Positions 31,528-41,775 are shown, counted from the stretch's first letter. The stretch is 64,000 nucleotides of DNA from Chryseobacterium taichungense (GCF_900109935.1 NZ_FOBV01000006.1:257463-321462); one strand, 5' to 3'. Notes: generated from the sequence alone by a model not told the origin. Program-made: numbers and translations.

Positions 31528-32796
31528 TTACACTGCATTTTGTTTTCTTTCGTAAAATAGTGAAATAGTAACCATCGCTACATAAAATAAAAATAAGAAA
31601 GTGATTTCTTTCGCAATTCCACCGATTCCGCTGTTTCTTAAAATGATATCGTAATACGCATTTAGGCCCCAGTTCATAGGAGAGAATTTGGCAATGGTTT
31701 GCATAAATTCAGGCATTAAAAACACTGGGACCCAGATTCCGCCGACGGCTGCCAAAACCACTACGGAAGTCGCTCCGAATGGTGCAGATTGTTCCTGTGT
31801 GTCGGCCACTGTCCCCAACAAAACACCAAAACCTATTGCTGCCAATCCTGCAAAAATAGTCACAATGATCATTTGGAACATCTTTCCGGTCACATCAAAC
31901 TGTGGCAAATCCATATATGGGAAAAGATAAATTCCTACGGCAACCATCAGTAAAAATTGAATAACACAGATAATAAGGTACGTAAATGTTTTTCCTAAAA
32001 TATGAATGAAATAAGGAGTTGGGCTGATTCTCGCTCTTACGCTTGTTCCCTGACTTTTTTCTTTCACTAAATTAATCGATAAAGGCACGACAATAAAGAA
32101 AATAGCAAATAAAGCCCAAGCCGGAACATTATGCTGAACGGAATTTGGAATAACTTCCATAGCTCCTTTCTTTGGCGTGATTTCCTTAAAGCTGATTAGG
32201 TTTTTATTTTCTTCCAAATTTTCTGTTGTTCCCAATTGATCCTGGAAAGCTTTGTAAATCTTTTTATTTTCAATTTCAAAAACCATTTTGTTTACAGCAT
32301 TCATCACATTGTTTTTGAATCCAATGTTAGTAGCCGGATCAAAATAAAGGTGAATATCCTGAGCTTTTAAAACATTTTTCTTCACGGCTGAAGAATCCGT
32401 TTCCAAACCAAATGAACTGACAATGGACTGTACTTTTGAATCTATGTTTGAATTGATGTCTTTCGTTAAATTTTTCGGGATAACAATGGCCATCTGATAA
32501 TCTCCTCCAAAAACGGCATCCTGAGCTGATTTTTCGGTGAAATTGGTTAAAAGCTCAAAACTTTTACTGTGCTCGAGTTCCTGTTTTATATTTTTTGAGA
32601 CTTCGGATTTATCATTATCAATAAAAATAATTGGGATTTTTGAGCCTTCCAGATTTTTGAATGTAGAATCCTGAATTAGTGTAATTGTAATGATTAACAA
32701 TAAAGGCATTACAAAAATGATGACGATCCCTCCGATATCTCTTTTCAGCAAAAGGATTTCCTTAACGAAACTTCTCCACAATTTATACAACAACAT
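31528..32796 (-). CDS. ABC-2 type transporter permease
   Basis: The 422-residue membrane protein has an N-terminal segment followed by a large extracytoplasmic domain (about residues 40-220) and then five or more membrane spans. It has the ABC2_membrane_3 layout, with an EKSQGTSVRARISPTPY loop and a late GIWVPVFLMPEFMQ. It starts inside the end of the ATPase gene (14-base overlap). With that ATPase it would form an exporter; cargo could be the pigment or its lipid precursor. Confidence 0.9.
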   Translation of the reverse strand: MLLYKLWRSFVKEILLLKRDIGGIVIIFVMPLLLIITITLIQDSTFKNLEGSKIPIIFIDNDKSEVSKNIKQELEHSKSFELLTNFTEKSAQDAVFGGDYQMAIVIPKNLTKDINSNIDSKVQSIVSSFGLETDSSAVKKNVLKAQDIHLYFDPATNIGFKNNVMNAVNKMVFEIENKKIYKAFQDQLGTTENLEENKNLISFKEITPKKGAMEVIPNSVQHNVPAWALFAIFFIVVPLSINLVKEKSQGTSVRARISPTPYFIHILGKTFTYLIICVIQFLLMVAVGIYLFPYMDLPQFDVTGKMFQMIIVTIFAGLAAIGFGVLLGTVADTQEQSAPFGATSVVVLAAVGGIWVPVFLMPEFMQTIAKFSPMNWGLNAYYDIILRNSGIGGIAKEITFLFLFYVAMVTISLFYERKQNAV

Positions 32797-33538
32797 CTCT
32801 TAATTCTTTTCCGGTTAATGAAATAAAAACATCTTCAAGATTTTCCGCATTTGAAACTCTGTTTACCAGTTCTTCCGGCGTTCCTACGGCATGAATTTTT
32901 CCGTGATCAATGATCGCGATTTTTGTACAGAATTCTTCCGCTTCCGAAAGATGATGGGAAGTGTAAATAATGCAGGTCCCTTTTTTATTTAAATCTAAAA
33001 GATGGTCAATAATGGCTTTTTTAGACTGAACATCAACGCCAACCGTGGGCTCATCCAGAAAAAGAACTTTTGGGTTGTGAAGGGTTCCGGCAATCAGGTT
33101 GCAGCGGCGCTTCATCCCTCCTGAAAACTGTTCTACTTTTTTGTCAGCAAATTTTGATAACCCCATTATTTCTAAGGATTCATCAATCGCGTTCTTTAAT
33201 TTTTTATGGCTTAAACCATATAGACTTCCGAAAAACATTAAGTTTTCTTTAGCGGTCAAAGTTGGGTATAAAGCATATTCCTGCGGAACGATTCCGATAA
33301 TCTGCCTTAATTTAAAACCGTTTTTCTGGGGAGTCAGCCCATCAATTTTAAATTGCCCCGAAGTTGGTTTTATCAATCCCGAAAGCATGGAAATCAACGT
33401 GGTTTTTCCGGCTCCGTTTGGCCCCAGAATTCCGTAGATTTCATTTTTATTGATGTTTAAAGAAATATCATTCACAGAAAAGTCTTCTGCATTTTTGTAT
33501 TTTTTATATAGATTTTTTATTTCTATGAAATGTTCCAC
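32783..33538 (-). CDS. ABC transporter ATP-binding protein
   Basis: The 251-residue ATPase has Walker A GPNGAGKTT (39-47), Q-loop VPQEYALYP, signature FSGGMKRRCN, Walker B VLFLDEPTVGVD and the switch His in TSHHLSEAEE. It pairs with the permease downstream and is one base from the BtrH-like gene. In flexirubin loci an ABC-2 exporter of this sort is common. Confidence 0.93.
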   Translation of the reverse strand: MEHFIEIKNLYKKYKNAEDFSVNDISLNINKNEIYGILGPNGAGKTTLISMLSGLIKPTSGQFKIDGLTPQKNGFKLRQIIGIVPQEYALYPTLTAKENLMFFGSLYGLSHKKLKNAIDESLEIMGLSKFADKKVEQFSGGMKRRCNLIAGTLHNPKVLFLDEPTVGVDVQSKKAIIDHLLDLNKKGTCIIYTSHHLSEAEEFCTKIAIIDHGKIHAVGTPEELVNRVSNAENLEDVFISLTGKELRDVVV

Positions 33539-33539
33539 G

Positions 33540-34535
33540 TTATATTGCTTTTCTCAGTTTTTTATAGAAAGCTTCTTCCAGGTCTGCAATGTGAAGCATG
33601 TTTTTTGAAAGCTGATTGTAGATATCGCTTTTAGAGTTCCTGTTTTTGTACACTCGTGCAATATCTACGGCCAAATCTCTCCAAAGGTCACCGATCGTGG
33701 TAATTTCTTTGGAAAGTTCCTTTAGTTTATCATTTTTAAGAATCACGGCTGCTTCCTGTAAAAATGCCCCGTAAATAAATCTGAAACCACCACCACCAGT
33801 GCCGATTTCTTCCTGCATACGAATCAGTTGTCCTAAATAATGATTTGTAGTTTTTGTCCCTTTTTTAGCAGCCCATTTCGGGATGCTTTTTGCCACCCAT
33901 CTGATGGCTTTTACTCCGATAATCGGTACTGGTGCCAGCATATTTTTGCAGGTGTCTTTAATTCCTTTTTTAATTGCTTCTTCTATATTTACATGCTCGG
34001 GAATATAAGTAGGGTAGTACATATGACCTTTTGGTGGTAATGCGCCTTTAGCATATCTCACTTTTTCCAATTCTGCTTCAGAAAGGGTGGTGACATAATC
34101 CATTACCGGATCGCTAATCAGGAATTTATCATCTTCTTTTCCATAAACAACCAGATTGTGAGCATTAAAGTGGAATTTGTATTCTTCGGGGAAATAGGTA
34201 AGATTAAAGACGCCGACCTGTAAACCTGTAGGTATATTTTGATTCAAATTTCTTTCTAATGCTTTTTGAGCATCAGCAGGATTTGAAAATTTTTCTCTTT
34301 TAATTTTAATTCCCAATCGTTTTGCGGCTTTGCTGAAGATTGCTCCGGGCATCGGACGATAGCTGAATCCGGGCGCAAAATTTACTTTTAAAAAAGGGAG
34401 ATAGACAAAGAATAATCCCGAACCGATCCCGAAGATCATGGGTTCGCTGAGTTTCAACCCTTTGTTTAATAATAAATTGGAGGCAACACCGTTTTCGCAA
34501 TGCGCAGTCTGATGGTGTTCAAAATTAATTTTCAT
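33540..34535 (-). CDS. BtrH N-terminal domain protein (acyltransferase/peptidase-like)
   Basis: The 331-residue protein starts HHQTAHCENGVASNLL, the pattern of the BtrH N-terminal domain in which a Cys (C13) acts as nucleophile. AHNLVVYGK and LISDPVMDY give possible His and Asp partners around residues 125-145. The second half (DUF4872-like) is helical. BtrH transfers an acyl group from ACP to an amino sugar in butirosin synthesis, so an acyl-ACP transfer role, such as joining polyene and resorcinol, is possible. It lies between the ABC ATPase and a small gene of unknown function. Confidence 0.8.
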   Translation of the reverse strand: MKINFEHHQTAHCENGVASNLLLNKGLKLSEPMIFGIGSGLFFVYLPFLKVNFAPGFSYRPMPGAIFSKAAKRLGIKIKREKFSNPADAQKALERNLNQNIPTGLQVGVFNLTYFPEEYKFHFNAHNLVVYGKEDDKFLISDPVMDYVTTLSEAELEKVRYAKGALPPKGHMYYPTYIPEHVNIEEAIKKGIKDTCKNMLAPVPIIGVKAIRWVAKSIPKWAAKKGTKTTNHYLGQLIRMQEEIGTGGGGFRFIYGAFLQEAAVILKNDKLKELSKEITTIGDLWRDLAVDIARVYKNRNSKSDIYNQLSKNMLHIADLEEAFYKKLRKAI

Positions 34536-34582
34536 TCTTAGCTTGATTTATTGAACCTTCAATTTTGAGATGAGGTTTATAT

Positions 34583-34987
34583 TTATTTTCCATTGAAATA
34601 TTTAAGTTCATCTAAAGAAATGCCAAATGTATCGGCATATTTTTTCAGAACAGAATCGCTTAGTGTTTTAAATATTCCAGGTTTTCCGTGTCTTTTTACC
34701 CGCCACTGCCACATTCCTACGTAGGCTGCCAGTACCTGAAAGTCCATCTTATTCAGTTCCATAAAATAAATGATAGGACTTACTTTATTATCGGCAACAT
34801 TTTGTCTTGCTTCTTCAATTCTTTCGTGGATCAGTTCCATCGATTCGTCCAAAGCGGCTTTTTTTGCATCCCATCCAATGCTGTGAGCAGTTGTATAATT
34901 ATCATTTTCATCCGTAACATAAAGGACTTCTGTCATGTTGGCGGATTGTAAGTTGCTTTCGTCTTGGGGAAGGTCCTGTTTTTTCAT
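34583..34987 (-). CDS. Conserved hypothetical protein of the flexirubin run
   Basis: The 134-residue protein has no signal peptide and few hydrophobic stretches. It has DENDNYTTAHSIGWDAKKAA and KMDFQVLAAYVGMWQWRVKRHGKPG in its second half, then a helical end. I do not recognise a catalytic motif. It is placed between the BtrH-like gene and a dehydratase-like gene with a five-base gap. A small helper of the BtrH protein or of the ApeP-like proteins is one guess. Confidence 0.7.
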   Translation of the reverse strand: MKKQDLPQDESNLQSANMTEVLYVTDENDNYTTAHSIGWDAKKAALDESMELIHERIEEARQNVADNKVSPIIYFMELNKMDFQVLAAYVGMWQWRVKRHGKPGIFKTLSDSVLKKYADTFGISLDELKYFNGK

Positions 34988-34992
34988 TGATA

Positions 34993-35436
34993 TCAGTGTT
35001 TTACTTCCTGAATATACAAATTTATTTCAGCTCTGATTAATAATTCATCATTAAGAAAAGTCTCACAAAAAATATTACAGATGTTCTCAAATTGAGAAAT
35101 CAGTGAAGCTTTAGAGATGATTTTATCTCCAACCTTTGGCAATGCAAAAATTTCGATTTTCTTGATATTGGTGATAAAGCCAATTACTTTTGTATCTGTT
35201 TCAGGGTTTTCGAAGAAGCTTTGCCCGAGAATTGATGAACAGGTCTGTGCTGAATTTTCAATCAAACCTGCCTCAACGAATTCATTATTGTGAACAAAAA
35301 TATTATCTTCTTTTATTTCAAAGGAAGTTATCACTTTTTCCTTGGTCAATTCCAAAATATAATCTGCCATCAGCATCGGATCGCGATGCGGTAGAAAATT
35401 ATGTATATTGATGATGTTCTCTTCCTTGATTTCCAT
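34993..35436 (-). CDS. ApeP-like hotdog dehydratase family protein A
   Basis: The 147-residue protein begins with the FabZ-like FLPHRDPMLMADYIL and has EFVEAGLIENSAQTCSSILG in place of the usual HFPG...PGV motif. This matches the ApeP-type hotdog proteins of aryl-polyene loci, which may act on acyl-ACP double bonds or stabilise the dehydratase. A second, related protein is encoded at 35568-35999, so the two may pair as a heterodimer. Confidence 0.83.
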   Translation of the reverse strand: MEIKEENIINIHNFLPHRDPMLMADYILELTKEKVITSFEIKEDNIFVHNNEFVEAGLIENSAQTCSSILGQSFFENPETDTKVIGFITNIKKIEIFALPKVGDKIISKASLISQFENICNIFCETFLNDELLIRAEINLYIQEVKH

Positions 35437-35567
35437 TCAATTATATATTATTTTGAGTTAAAATTTTAACGCAAAATTCACAAAGATTTTTTTATGCTAA
35501 AATATATTTAAGTTAGAAAAGCGTTTGACTTCGTAGAATCTTAACGCAAATTTCTTTAATTCAAATA

Positions 35568-35999
35568 TTACATTACTACAGTTTTCATCTGGGATTTAGC
35601 AATAACCTCATCATTGATCTTTGTTACAATATCGACTAATGTTACGCCCATCATTTCATTAATGATAGAAACTTCTGACGTTAGTTGATCTCCCAATTTC
35701 GGTAATTGTATGGCTTCAAAAGTTTTGATCGCACCAATGTAACCCGTTGGGGCCTCTTTTCCCAATAAATAATATTTGTAGCCAGTGTGCAAAGCAACAC
35801 TTTGCGCCTGATGTTCCACCAAACCTGAAGCCTGAAAAATCCCGTCCTGAACAAAAATATTCTCTTCTTTTACTTCAAATCCTGAAACCAATTGTGTTTC
35901 AGAGTATTCTGCAATGCTGTTTACCATTACGAAAGGAGATCGCTGAGGAATTAAGCTTTCCACAAAGTTCTGATCGGATGTTGGCAATCGGGTTTCCAT
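35568..35999 (-). CDS. ApeP-like hotdog dehydratase family protein B
   Basis: The roughly 143-residue protein has SLIPQRSPFVMVNSI near the N-terminus and ASGLVEHQAQSVALHTGYKY in the helix region, like its neighbour at 34993. I chose ATG 35999 (METRLPTSDQNF), because it overlaps the darB stop as TAATG; the longer frame to 36023 would run into darB. A 131-base gap separates it from protein A downstream. Confidence 0.83.
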   Translation of the reverse strand: METRLPTSDQNFVESLIPQRSPFVMVNSIAEYSETQLVSGFEVKEENIFVQDGIFQASGLVEHQAQSVALHTGYKYYLLGKEAPTGYIGAIKTFEAIQLPKLGDQLTSEVSIINEMMGVTLVDIVTKINDEVIAKSQMKTVVM

Positions 36000-37138
36000 T
36001 AGCATACTGTCAATAAAGCACAAGAGTAAGCAAATCTTCCGCTTTCAGGAACACAAAGAAGTACTTTTTCTCCTTTTTTCAGTCTTCCGGAATTCATTAA
36101 CTGTTCCAGAGCGATGAAAATTGATCCGGCTCCGATATTTCCTACTTCAGAAAGATTGTAAAACCATTTTTCCCAAGGGAAATCCAATCCTACGTTGGCA
36201 AATTCATTTTTTAAACCTTCTTTAAAATAACCTGACGAAATATGCGCCAGTACATGGTCTATTGTATTTGGATCAAGATTGTGTTTGTCGAAAGACGCTC
36301 TTAAACTTTCGGCACCTTTTACCAAAATATACTGATCTAAAATTTTTGTATCCTGCTTCAGTGCGAAAATAGATTGTTTCAGCCATTCATCTGACGGATA
36401 ATCTGCCCATGATTTTAAACTGCCGTCCTCCTGTTTTTCGCATCCTGCATACATACACGCTTCAATTTCGTGAGCGTAAGAATAGAAATCAATAAATTCT
36501 ATTTTTAAAGAAACTTCGTTTTCTCTCGGCTTATTTTCCAGAAGAAACGCACCGGCACCGTCAGAAAGCATCCATCTTAAGAATTCTCTTTTAAAGGCGA
36601 TAATGGGTCTTTCTTCTAATAATGCCAGATTTTCCGCTTCGTGATTGAATTTATCCGCAGTCATCCATGCTGAGAATCTTTCTGAACCAACGCATACTGC
36701 ATTTTGTTTAACGCCCGCTTTTACGGAAAGAAATCCGTAATTAAAGGCATTCATTCCGGAGTTGCAAAGCCCTGTTGAGGTATTAATCTCAATTGATTTG
36801 CCGATATTAAGCTCTCCGTGAACCATGGATGCATGGGAAGGTTGAATCTGATCTGCTGAAGTGGTTCCACATGAAAGAAGCTCTATATCTTCTTTACCGA
36901 AATTCTCATCAAAAAGACCTTCTACTGCTTTTGCTGTGATCTGGGCATTGGTGTGGGTAGGTTTTCCTTCTTTATCTAAAGCATAATACCTTGTTGTAAT
37001 TTTATTGTTTCTTAAAATAAGGGATTTTGCCTTCGAGGGAGCGCCGTTTATATAACCAAGATAGATTTCCATGTCATCATTGGATACCGGTTCATTAGGT
37101 AAGTATGTAAATGCTTTTGTTATAAATACGTCGTTCAT
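35999..37138 (-). CDS. darB: DarB, KAS III-type ketosynthase for dialkylresorcinol
   Basis: This 379-residue FabH-like enzyme joins two beta-oxo acyl chains in the synthesis of dialkylresorcinols. It has the nucleophile Cys125 in NTSTGLCNSGMNA, His299 in VLAHISSGYF and Asn334 in EVGNIGAGS, the Cys-His-Asn triad of KAS III. It directly follows darA with one base between, matching the darA-darB pair known from flexirubin producers and Pseudomonas. Its stop overlaps the next gene (TAATG). The product would be the lipid half of flexirubin. Confidence 0.92.
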   Translation of the reverse strand: MNDVFITKAFTYLPNEPVSNDDMEIYLGYINGAPSKAKSLILRNNKITTRYYALDKEGKPTHTNAQITAKAVEGLFDENFGKEDIELLSCGTTSADQIQPSHASMVHGELNIGKSIEINTSTGLCNSGMNAFNYGFLSVKAGVKQNAVCVGSERFSAWMTADKFNHEAENLALLEERPIIAFKREFLRWMLSDGAGAFLLENKPRENEVSLKIEFIDFYSYAHEIEACMYAGCEKQEDGSLKSWADYPSDEWLKQSIFALKQDTKILDQYILVKGAESLRASFDKHNLDPNTIDHVLAHISSGYFKEGLKNEFANVGLDFPWEKWFYNLSEVGNIGAGSIFIALEQLMNSGRLKKGEKVLLCVPESGRFAYSCALLTVC

Positions 37139-37139
37139 T

Positions 37140-38054
37140 CTATTTTATATTAATTCCTTGTAAATATTCTCTTTGTTTTTTTCTTTTAAACCAAAAGATA
37201 GGTGTTGTAAGCAAATGTAATACCAGAACTATTGGTGATATAATCCAGATGGCTGCCATCAAATATACCTTAAAGAATTTTATCAGCAAAGGACGCTTTT
37301 CTTTTTTCCTGATAATAAGATTTGACCAGACTTTGAAAATCTTATTCCCAACCTTTTCTACCCGAACCAAAAAAGCCCTAATTTCCACCGCTCTGTTTTT
37401 TACAAGATCGGGCTGAAGGCTTTCCAGTGTATCTGCAGAAAAATGCTTTTCAATAATCTTGCCGTATTTTCCGGCACCGTTGATTTCTTCATCTGAGACT
37501 CCTGCTGCAGGAAGCATGCCGGATTTTTCTTTTTTTCCGGTTGTCATCCATCTAAGGATTGTCAGTACACTCGTATAATTGTCGTGCCTGTCTACGAGTG
37601 CAATATTTCCCACCAATTTAGCCTGCATTTCTTTTAAATAGACTTTCAGTTTTTCCTGAGAAAACATCCACATATTTCTGGTTCCTGAAACGGTAACGAC
37701 AGGCGTGTTTTTAAGGATATTCTCTGCAAAACCACTTTTTAGGAATGATATGATCGGAATCGAAGGGGTAAGATACCAGACCTGATATCCGAAAATCACC
37801 AGATCAAATTTTTTATTCAGAACCTCTTCGGGAGGGGGAAGTATTTCGCTCGGAATCTGAAGGTAAGATTCAGGAAAGGTGTTAAAAAATACATCACCAG
37901 ACCATGGAAAAGGAAAATCTTTTTTTAGTCTGATGTTGTAGAATGTAACATTATATTCCTCACTTTTTTCTTCAAACGGCACGGCAATATTTTTTACAAT
38001 ATTTTCCAGCTGTCCGGACTGGGTATAATATATAACAAGTATATTTTTTTTCAT
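37140..38054 (-). CDS. darA: DarA, dialkylresorcinol-condensing enzyme partner
   Basis: The 304-residue protein has a flavodoxin-like N-terminus (NILVIYYTQSGQLENIVKNI), GYQVWYLTPSIPI and VVTVSGTRNMW. A membrane segment near residues 265-290 anchors it. DarA is needed with DarB to close and aromatise the resorcinol ring; its fold suggests binding of a flavin, but the chemistry is not settled. It is the first gene of the dar pair and lies 42 bases after the MMPL fusion gene. The symbol rests on gene order and on memory of annotated homologues. Confidence 0.85.
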   Translation of the reverse strand: MKKNILVIYYTQSGQLENIVKNIAVPFEEKSEEYNVTFYNIRLKKDFPFPWSGDVFFNTFPESYLQIPSEILPPPEEVLNKKFDLVIFGYQVWYLTPSIPIISFLKSGFAENILKNTPVVTVSGTRNMWMFSQEKLKVYLKEMQAKLVGNIALVDRHDNYTSVLTILRWMTTGKKEKSGMLPAAGVSDEEINGAGKYGKIIEKHFSADTLESLQPDLVKNRAVEIRAFLVRVEKVGNKIFKVWSNLIIRKKEKRPLLIKFFKVYLMAAIWIISPIVLVLHLLTTPIFWFKRKKQREYLQGINIK

Positions 38055-38096
38055 TAATTCTTTTTATCGGTTACAAAAATATGCTTTTCATATTTA

Positions 38097-41000
38097 TTAT
38101 TCAGAACTAAATACTTTTAATGATTTATAACTGAATTTTAATGTATAATCAGCATTATTTAATACGTTGTTTTTCTTGGTAAAGAAAATAATTGTTTCAG
38201 GAAGTTTGTCCAAAGAACTGATGTCAAAATTTTCATCTGAAACCAGCAGTATATCAATATTTTTGGTGATTTCAGTAAAGTTTTTTATATAATTAATTTT
38301 CCTTCTTTTTACCAGATAATTCTGTTCTGCAATCTGTCTTTTTTCGTCATCTTTGATATAACTGAAAATTTTTCTTCCTGCCTGCTGAAGAGTCAATACA
38401 ACATCTTTCTGTCCAAAATCATCAGCAATATGAAGGATATTCGCATCTTTCGGAATATGTTTATTGAGTTCAAAATAAACACTTTTGTTGTTCTGAAAAT
38501 CTGCTTCAACTTCACTTACAACCTCAGCATCTTTATATAGAAAACTTAAAAACAGTTTTTTCTTAAAATAATTTTCGTCTTCCAGTTCATTTCTCAAGGC
38601 TGCAAATTCCTGTCTGAAATAGGCATTGATTTTTTTAGCTCTTTCCGAATAACTTAACCCAAAACTCATATCTTCTTTTTTAATCCTTTCGCCGATTTTT
38701 ACGGTTATGGCGCCGTCATAAATGATGAAATCTCCTTTTGGCAAAACCTCGGAATTCCCATGAATATAAATCGGCAATATATCCAGGCCAAACTGTTCTG
38801 CCAGATAAAAAGCTCCTTTATGAAACCTTTTGATGTCGTTGGTGTATGAACGCTCCGCTTCGGGAAAAACGACAAGAGAATATCCCTGCTTAATTTTTTC
38901 TTTCAATTTGTCAACTCCGTTTTCTATACCCTGAGATACCGGATAACATCCCAGTGCTTTTACCATTTTCCCAAAAACGGGAGACTGATATACCCAGTCA
39001 TTAACCAGGTAAACAATCTTATGAGTAGTCATTGCTATAGCTAAAGTATCCAGAAATGACGTATGATTGGCAATAATGACCGCCGGTCTGCTGAAATCTT
39101 CTTTCGTAGCTTTAATGATCTTTTTCCTTACCCATGGATTCGTAAATAGAACAGAAGTTAAAAACTTTGCGGAAATTAATTTAAAAAAGTTTAACGTTCT
39201 TCCCCTTGAATTTTTTGTAAAAGGACTGATAAGTAAAGAAAAAAATAAACCTCCCAATCCATAATACAAGAAAGACAACATCGAATGCAAAAAGAGCCTG
39301 AACGTAATCGGCGACAGCCCTTTTCTTGCCCTGTTCGTAATCAGCAGTCTAAACCAGAAAGGATATAATGTTGAGGTAATAATAATCACTGAAAACATAC
39401 CGATCAAGGCGACCAATGCGAGCGAATGAAGAGCAGGGTGTTTAGCAAATATCAACGAACCGATTGATAATATTGTGGTAAAAACTGCCAAAATGATGGA
39501 AGTTCTGTAAGTAGGAAGTTCATTCTTTCCGGTAGTGTGTTCTTTCTGCATCGCCTGGGTAAGGAAAATGCTGAAATCATCTCCTACACCGAACACCAAA
39601 GTGCAAACAACCGTACTGAAAATATTTAATTCCAATCCTAAGAAATAGAGAATTCCCGCTGTAACGACTCCCGTTAAAACAATTGGAAACATAGTTAAAA
39701 CCGTTAATTCAAAATTTCTAAAGAAAACGATGATCGTTAAAACAATTGCTAAAAGAGAATAATTAATCAGGGTGTTAAAATCCCTTTTCAGCAATCCCAA
39801 GAAGTTTTCATTCATTTGCTGACGATCAATGGCCAAGACATCATGTTTTTTCTCAATATCTTTAATGAAGCCATCTCTTTTGCCCTCATCAACTTTCACC
39901 ACATTCGAAACGGTAAAGAATCCGTTTTCCTGGCTCAAAAACTCAGAAACCTGCAGAGCTTTAATTTTTTTGTAATCGTCAAGACTTAACGGAACATAAT
40001 TTTTATTTAAATTATCATTAAATTGGTTAAATGCTGCACTATTAAAACCATATTTATTTCCATTTTTAATCAGTTCGGAAATTGTGCCGGCCTTTTTTCC
40101 TTCGGTCCAGAATTCATTCCATTCTTTTATTTTTTCCTGTTGATCTTTCTCTGATAAAACGACTTTCCCAAGAGAATTATAGCTTAATATTTTTCCTTCC
40201 TGCTTTTCTTTTTCCAGAAAACCATTTAATGCTGAATTTTTTGAAAGGGCTTCTTCCGCAGAATTTCCATATGAAATCGTATAAATGGATTTGAAGTAAT
40301 ATCAGAAAGCTTCTGTAATTTAGCTTCACTTATTTTCAGATCTTTTGGAATATAATTTAAATCCCCGATATCTTCATTAAATCCGACATGCCTGAAACCG
40401 AACAGGCACGCAATAATAATCACCGAGCAGCCAATGATCAGCGGCTTGTTCTTTTCATATGGATAAGATCCGATTTTGTCAATAAAATTGGTATTTGCTT
40501 TCTTTTCCTTTTTCGGATGATATAATTGAGGAACGATAATCAATGCCGTTACAGAAGACAAAATCACTGTGATCGCAGCAAAAAGTCCTAAATCCTTTAA
40601 TGCTTCAGATCGTACGAATACAAGACACAAAAATGAAACAGCAGTTGTTGCGCTGCTTAATATGATCGGCTGCGTGATTTCTTTGTAAAGCTCTTCTATA
40701 TTGTTATTGTGCTTGTAATGCGTAAGAATATGAAGTGCATAATCGATCGTTATCCCAATCAGAATAGCTCCCACGCTCAGCGAAATAGCCGAAATTTTAT
40801 CTTTAATAAAGTATAAAATCAACAATGCCAGTAAAACGGAGAAAACCGTTGGCAGAAAAACAATAATCGGAGTAAAAAAATTCCTGAAATAGTAAATCAA
40901 TAAAATCAAAAGTACAGTCATCGAGATCATCACCGTATTTTGAATATCCTTTTTAATTTGTTGGGCATTTGCAACCGCAATAACCGGAGAACCGAAATAG

Positions 41001-41746
41001 CTGATCTCTGTTTTTCCTTTGAATTGCTTGTTGAGATTGTCTTTTATCTCATTCAGCTTATTGATAAAAGCTTCATTGTGTTTGGTGTCGTTGCTTTTAT
41101 TTTTCGGGTCAAGAAAAAGGAGAAGATTTTTTCCGTCTTTGGTAACGATGTAACTGTTTTCGAGTTTAAAATCCTTACTGATATTTAATGCGTTCAGTTT
41201 TTTTATCCCTAAAAAAGTAATGCCGAGAGGATCTTTTTTGATGAATTCTTTAGTCACCAGACTGGTTGGAGAAGCAAGTGATATATAATTGTTTTCTACT
41301 TGTCTTGCGATACTGTCTTTATTAAGCTTTCTTGCGATTTCTTTATAATCGTTTTTATCTAAAAATAAAGGAAGATTCTGATTGACAAAATCAAATGTTT
41401 CTGAAATTTCATTGTCGTTCACCTTTCCCTGAACTGAGCCAATGTACTTTTGTAAAGGCTCGATCTTTTGCAGAAAAGTATCCGCAGTTTCTGAAAGCTG
41501 AAAATTATCTTCTTTGGATTTATTTTCAATAATTACGATGATTTTATCAGAAAAGTTAAGTTGTTTGAGAACTTTTGCAGTAAGGTCAGACTTTTCATTT
41601 TTTGGAATGATCTGATTGATGTCTTCTTCAAAATTAATTTTTGACGCAAAAAAAAGACATATCAAAGCAATTCCGGCTGCAAACAATACAGACAGAAGTT
41701 TGTTTTTAGAAATAAGATAATATAAAAAAATGAAAAAACGATGCAT
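38097..41746 (-). pseudogene. MMPL/RND exporter-acyltransferase fusion with a one-base frameshift
   Basis: The reading frame from ATG 41746 encodes an MMPL/SSD-type transporter but runs into a stop at 40226. The second frame carries on from about 40290 to the end at 38097 with no internal stop. Joining them after DITS and adding one A to the short A-run at 40290-40292 gives one 1216-residue protein. Its parts are an MMPL exporter with two sets of membrane spans (up to about residue 840), a PlsC acyltransferase domain with NHTSFLD and FPEAERS, and a Rossmann-like C-terminal domain (from about residue 1090). Such fusions are normal in flexirubin loci, so this is a lesion or a sequence error. 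Confidence 0.88.
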
Positions 41747-41767
41747 CAGGTTATTGAATCAAGTTTG

Positions 41768-41775
41768 CAAATTTA
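41768..41775 (-). promoter_or_regulatory. Promoter element of the MMPL-dar end of the pigment locus
   Basis: The minus strand reads TAAATTTG (TAnnTTTG) 21 bases before the MMPL ATG at 41746. It is a likely main promoter for the long minus-strand pigment run. Confidence 0.55.

Noticed and set aside
38097..39938. Independent acyltransferase gene starting at TTG 39938
   Set aside because: The frame continues upstream to about 40290 with coherent MMPL sequence, so the TTG is only the first start-like codon after the frameshift.
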